NCBI GenBank assembly: GCA_030618975.1 | Contig: JAUXCH010000174.1 | Coordinates: forward strand, 1-8,401 | Length of the DNA: 8,401 bases | From: Planctomycetia bacterium | GTDB lineage: Bacteria > Planctomycetota > PLA2 > JAEUHO01 | Reading direction: 5' to 3' | Shown: piece after piece, positions 6,394-8,401 of the stretch | Layout of the letters: every line of letters begins with the position of its first letter | How positions within the stretch are numbered: position 1 is the first letter of the stretch | Notes under the pieces: model-generated | Seen by the model: only the letters and a program-made list of their open reading frames with translations | Told to the model about the DNA's origin: nothing | Databases searched by the model: none | Program-made: the position numbers and the translations under genes

Positions 6394-8401
6394 GCCCGGC
6401 CGGCCTCCCGCTCCCGTTCCCCTGCGACCCGTTCGCCTCCGGCGTCGTCGCGGCCCTGCTGAACCCGGGCCTCCTCGCCCTGGGCGCCGGGCTCGTCGCC
6501 GTCCCGATCCTCATCCACCTCTTCAACCGACGCCGCGTCCAGCGCACGCCCTGGGCGGCGATGCAGTGGCTCCTCGCCGCCATGCGTCGTCACCAGCGGC
6601 GGCTGCGCCTCGAGAACTGGCTGATCCTGCTGCTCCGCATCGCCGCCGTCCTGCTGCTCGGCCTGGCGCTCGCGCGGCCCGTTCTCACGGACCCCGGTCT
6701 CGCGGGCCTGTTCGAGGGCAAGCGTAGCGTCTACCTCGCGGTGGACACCTCGTACAGCATGGCTGCTCGTTCCCAGGGGCGGTCCGTCTCCGAGATCGCG
6801 GAGGCGGAGGCCGACGCCGTGCTCGCCGGCCTGGGTGGCGAGGACACCGTCGCCGTCGTCGTGACGAACGACCCGCGTGAGGCACAGAGCGACGGACGCG
6901 CACCCTTCGCTCTCCTGCCCCGCACGGTCGGAGAAGAGGGTGTGGCGCGGGCCCGGGAGCGCGTGGCCACCCTTCGCACGCGGGACGCGCCCGCCTCGTG
7001 GGCGGACACGCTCGTGCGCGCGCGGCAGCAGATGGCCGAGGAGGACGTCAACCGCGTCGTCGTCGTCATCACCGACCTCCAGGCGCGCGACTGGCGGGAG
7101 GAGCGTGTCACCAAGGCCCTGGCCGACCTGCTCCGTGCCAAGGCCGCCGTTCGCGTGATCGACGTGGGCGGCCGCGAGCGGCGCAACCTGACGGTCGCTC
7201 GGGTGACCACCGCGTCCGGACGGGACGCCTTCGTCGGGCGCCCGTTGCGCCTCGACGCGACGATCGAGAACCAGGGTACGCAGGCGGTGGAAGGCGCGAA
7301 GGTGAGCGTCTTCCTCGACGGCGACGCCACGCCGATCCGTAGCCAGCGCGTACCGAGGCTCGAGCCCGTCGACGACGCGACCGGAAAGCCCGGGAGCCAG
7401 ACCCTGTCGCTGGACCTCCCCGGCCGCGCCTTCCCCCGGCCGGGTTCGCACGTGATCCGCGTCGAGGTCGTGCCGCCCCACGACGACACGGGCGCCGACG
7501 CGCTCGGCCTCGACAGCCGGCGAGCGTTCGCACTTCGCGTACGCGACCGCATCCGCGTCCTCGCCTGGACCCGGTCGAGCCGCGGGGCGCGTCTCGGCGC
7601 CGCGGCCTACCTGCGCGGCGTGTTCGAACGGTGGGAGGTCAGCGAGAGCGGGGAGCGCGTCCGGGAGCGCAGCCCGCTCTACGAGCTGCGCACCGTGAGC
7701 AGCGAGTCGGCGCTCGCCGACGCGCTGGCCGGCGGGGCCGGACCCGCGCCCGACCTCCTGGTCCTCGCCAACACCGCGCCGCGCGGCCGAGCCGTCGAGC
7801 AGGTCCGCGACTACGTGAGCGCCGGCGGTGCCCTGCTCGTCTTCGTCGGCGACAGCCTGAGCGATCCGGCCGTCCTCAACGACGCCTTCCACGCCGACCC
7901 CGAGCACCGCCTCCTGCCCTATCCGTTCGTCCGGCCCGAGGAGCGCAGGCCCGGGACGACGGACGCCCCCTTCGCCCTGGACCTCGAAACGGGCACCGGC
8001 CATCCCCTGGCCGCACCGTTCACCGGCGAGGAGGCGGCCACCTGGATCGGACTCGTCCCCCCCGCCGTCTGGGGACGGATGACCTTCCTCGAGGCGGACG
8101 GCGACACCGGATCCGAGGACGCCGCCTCTCCCATGGCTCGTCCCGCGCACGAGGGCCGTGTGGTCCTGCGCTTCCAGCAGGACGAGCAGGGGGACGGGCC
8201 GGCCGCCGTCGTCGAGGGCGCCTACGGGCTCGGTAGGACCCTCTGGGTCGCGACCAGCATCGACCACGGGTGGTTCGAACGCGCCCTGCCCTTCCTCCTT
8301 CCCGTCTTCCTCGACGAGGCCGCCGTGTACCTCACGCGGCCCGATGCCGCCCGCACCAACGTTCAGGTCGGTCGACGCATCCTCGTCACCTGGCTCGGAC
8401 G
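6390..8401 (+). CDS. BatA-like membrane protein with vWA domain, 3' end cut off by window
   Basis: At least 670 residues are present, open at the right edge. The start is a rare TTG sharing bases with the DUF58 stop (TTGA) and preceded by GGAGG. The N-terminal segment LLNPGLLALGAGLVAVPILIHLFNRRR (residues 23-49; first membrane helix about 23-45) is the hallmark of the BatA N-terminal family. A second helix (about 77-95) ends in ARPVL, also typical. The vWA domain (about 112-262) has the metal site VDTSYSM (D119, S121, S123) and the later ITDLQ aspartate (D229). About 265-370 is a beta-rich CARDB/Ig-like stretch (ATIENQGTQAVEGAKVSVFLDG). From about 383 a glutamine-amidotransferase-like fold with VRDYVSAGGALLVFVGD (about 472-488) follows. 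A closing membrane helix, common in this family, would lie beyond the window. The protein is probably anchored in the inner membrane beside the MoxR and DUF58 partners. It is much longer than classical BatA (about 330 aa), as in the large versions seen in Planctomycetota and relatives. Confidence 0.88.
   Translation, partial: MSPAGLPLPFPCDPFASGVVAALLNPGLLALGAGLVAVPILIHLFNRRRVQRTPWAAMQWLLAAMRRHQRRLRLENWLILLLRIAAVLLLGLALARPVLTDPGLAGLFEGKRSVYLAVDTSYSMAARSQGRSVSEIAEAEADAVLAGLGGEDTVAVVVTNDPREAQSDGRAPFALLPRTVGEEGVARARERVATLRTRDAPASWADTLVRARQQMAEEDVNRVVVVITDLQARDWREERVTKALADLLRAKAAVRVIDVGGRERRNLTVARVTTASGRDAFVGRPLRLDATIENQGTQAVEGAKVSVFLDGDATPIRSQRVPRLEPVDDATGKPGSQTLSLDLPGRAFPRPGSHVIRVEVVPPHDDTGADALGLDSRRAFALRVRDRIRVLAWTRSSRGARLGAAAYLRGVFERWEVSESGERVRERSPLYELRTVSSESALADALAGGAGPAPDLLVLANTAPRGRAVEQVRDYVSAGGALLVFVGDSLSDPAVLNDAFHADPEHRLLPYPFVRPEERRPGTTDAPFALDLETGTGHPLAAPFTGEEAATWIGLVPPAVWGRMTFLEADGDTGSEDAASPMARPAHEGRVVLRFQQDEQGDGPAAVVEGAYGLGRTLWVATSIDHGWFERALPFLLPVFLDEAAVYLTRPDAARTNVQVGRRILVTWLG

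Noticed and set aside
6243..8267. Leftward open frame of about 674 codons opposite the batA-like gene
   Set aside because: Antisense shadow with Gly/Arg/Asp/Glu bias; the opposite strand carries the BatA membrane motif and vWA metal site.

Overview
The window is very GC-rich bacterial chromosome (roughly 70% GC by eye, with strong G/C preference at third codon positions). It is almost fully coding. No tRNA, rRNA, CRISPR array, insertion sequence or phage gene is visible. The large multi-domain BatA-type protein next to MoxR and DUF58 genes, preceded by an exported PQQ-propeller protein, recalls high-GC Planctomycetota or similar environmental lineages. That is an inference from gene style, not a firm assignment, and an FtsB/DivIC-like gene is not what most planctomycetes would be expected to carry.

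Layout. The left arm (1 to 1563) is transcribed leftward and holds pssA (CDP-diacylglycerol--serine O-phosphatidyltransferase) followed by folK (6-hydroxymethyl-dihydropterin pyrophosphokinase), which runs off the left edge. The folK GTG start overlaps the pssA TGA stop, so the two are probably translationally coupled. A 115-bp divergent gap separates this arm from a rightward arm (about 1679 to 8401). The rightward arm holds a small membrane-anchored coiled-coil protein resembling FtsB/DivIC, a 753-residue exported protein with an alpha-helical N-terminal half and a PQQ-like beta-propeller, and then a tight three-gene block: MoxR-type AAA+ ATPase, DUF58/vWA protein, and a BatA-like membrane vWA protein cut by the right edge.

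How the genes work together. The last three genes form the widespread MoxR/DUF58/Bat module, in which a MoxR ATPase is thought to act as a chaperone with von Willebrand A partner proteins at the membrane. Their junctions are compact: a 29-bp overlap between moxR and the DUF58 gene, and a TTGA stop/start overlap between the DUF58 gene and batA. These argue for coupled translation and a joint complex. Both vWA proteins keep the DxSxS metal site and the ATPase keeps its Walker A, Walker B, sensor and arginine-finger residues, so the module looks intact. The exported propeller protein just upstream is a plausible periplasmic companion, but only by position. The leftward pair serves phospholipid and folate synthesis.

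I see no clearly new system. The points most worth checking are the non-ATG starts (TTG for batA, GTG for folK), the C-terminal extension and altered pterin-site residue of FolK, the acidic tripeptide-repeat tail of PssA, and two long G/C homopolymers inside genes.
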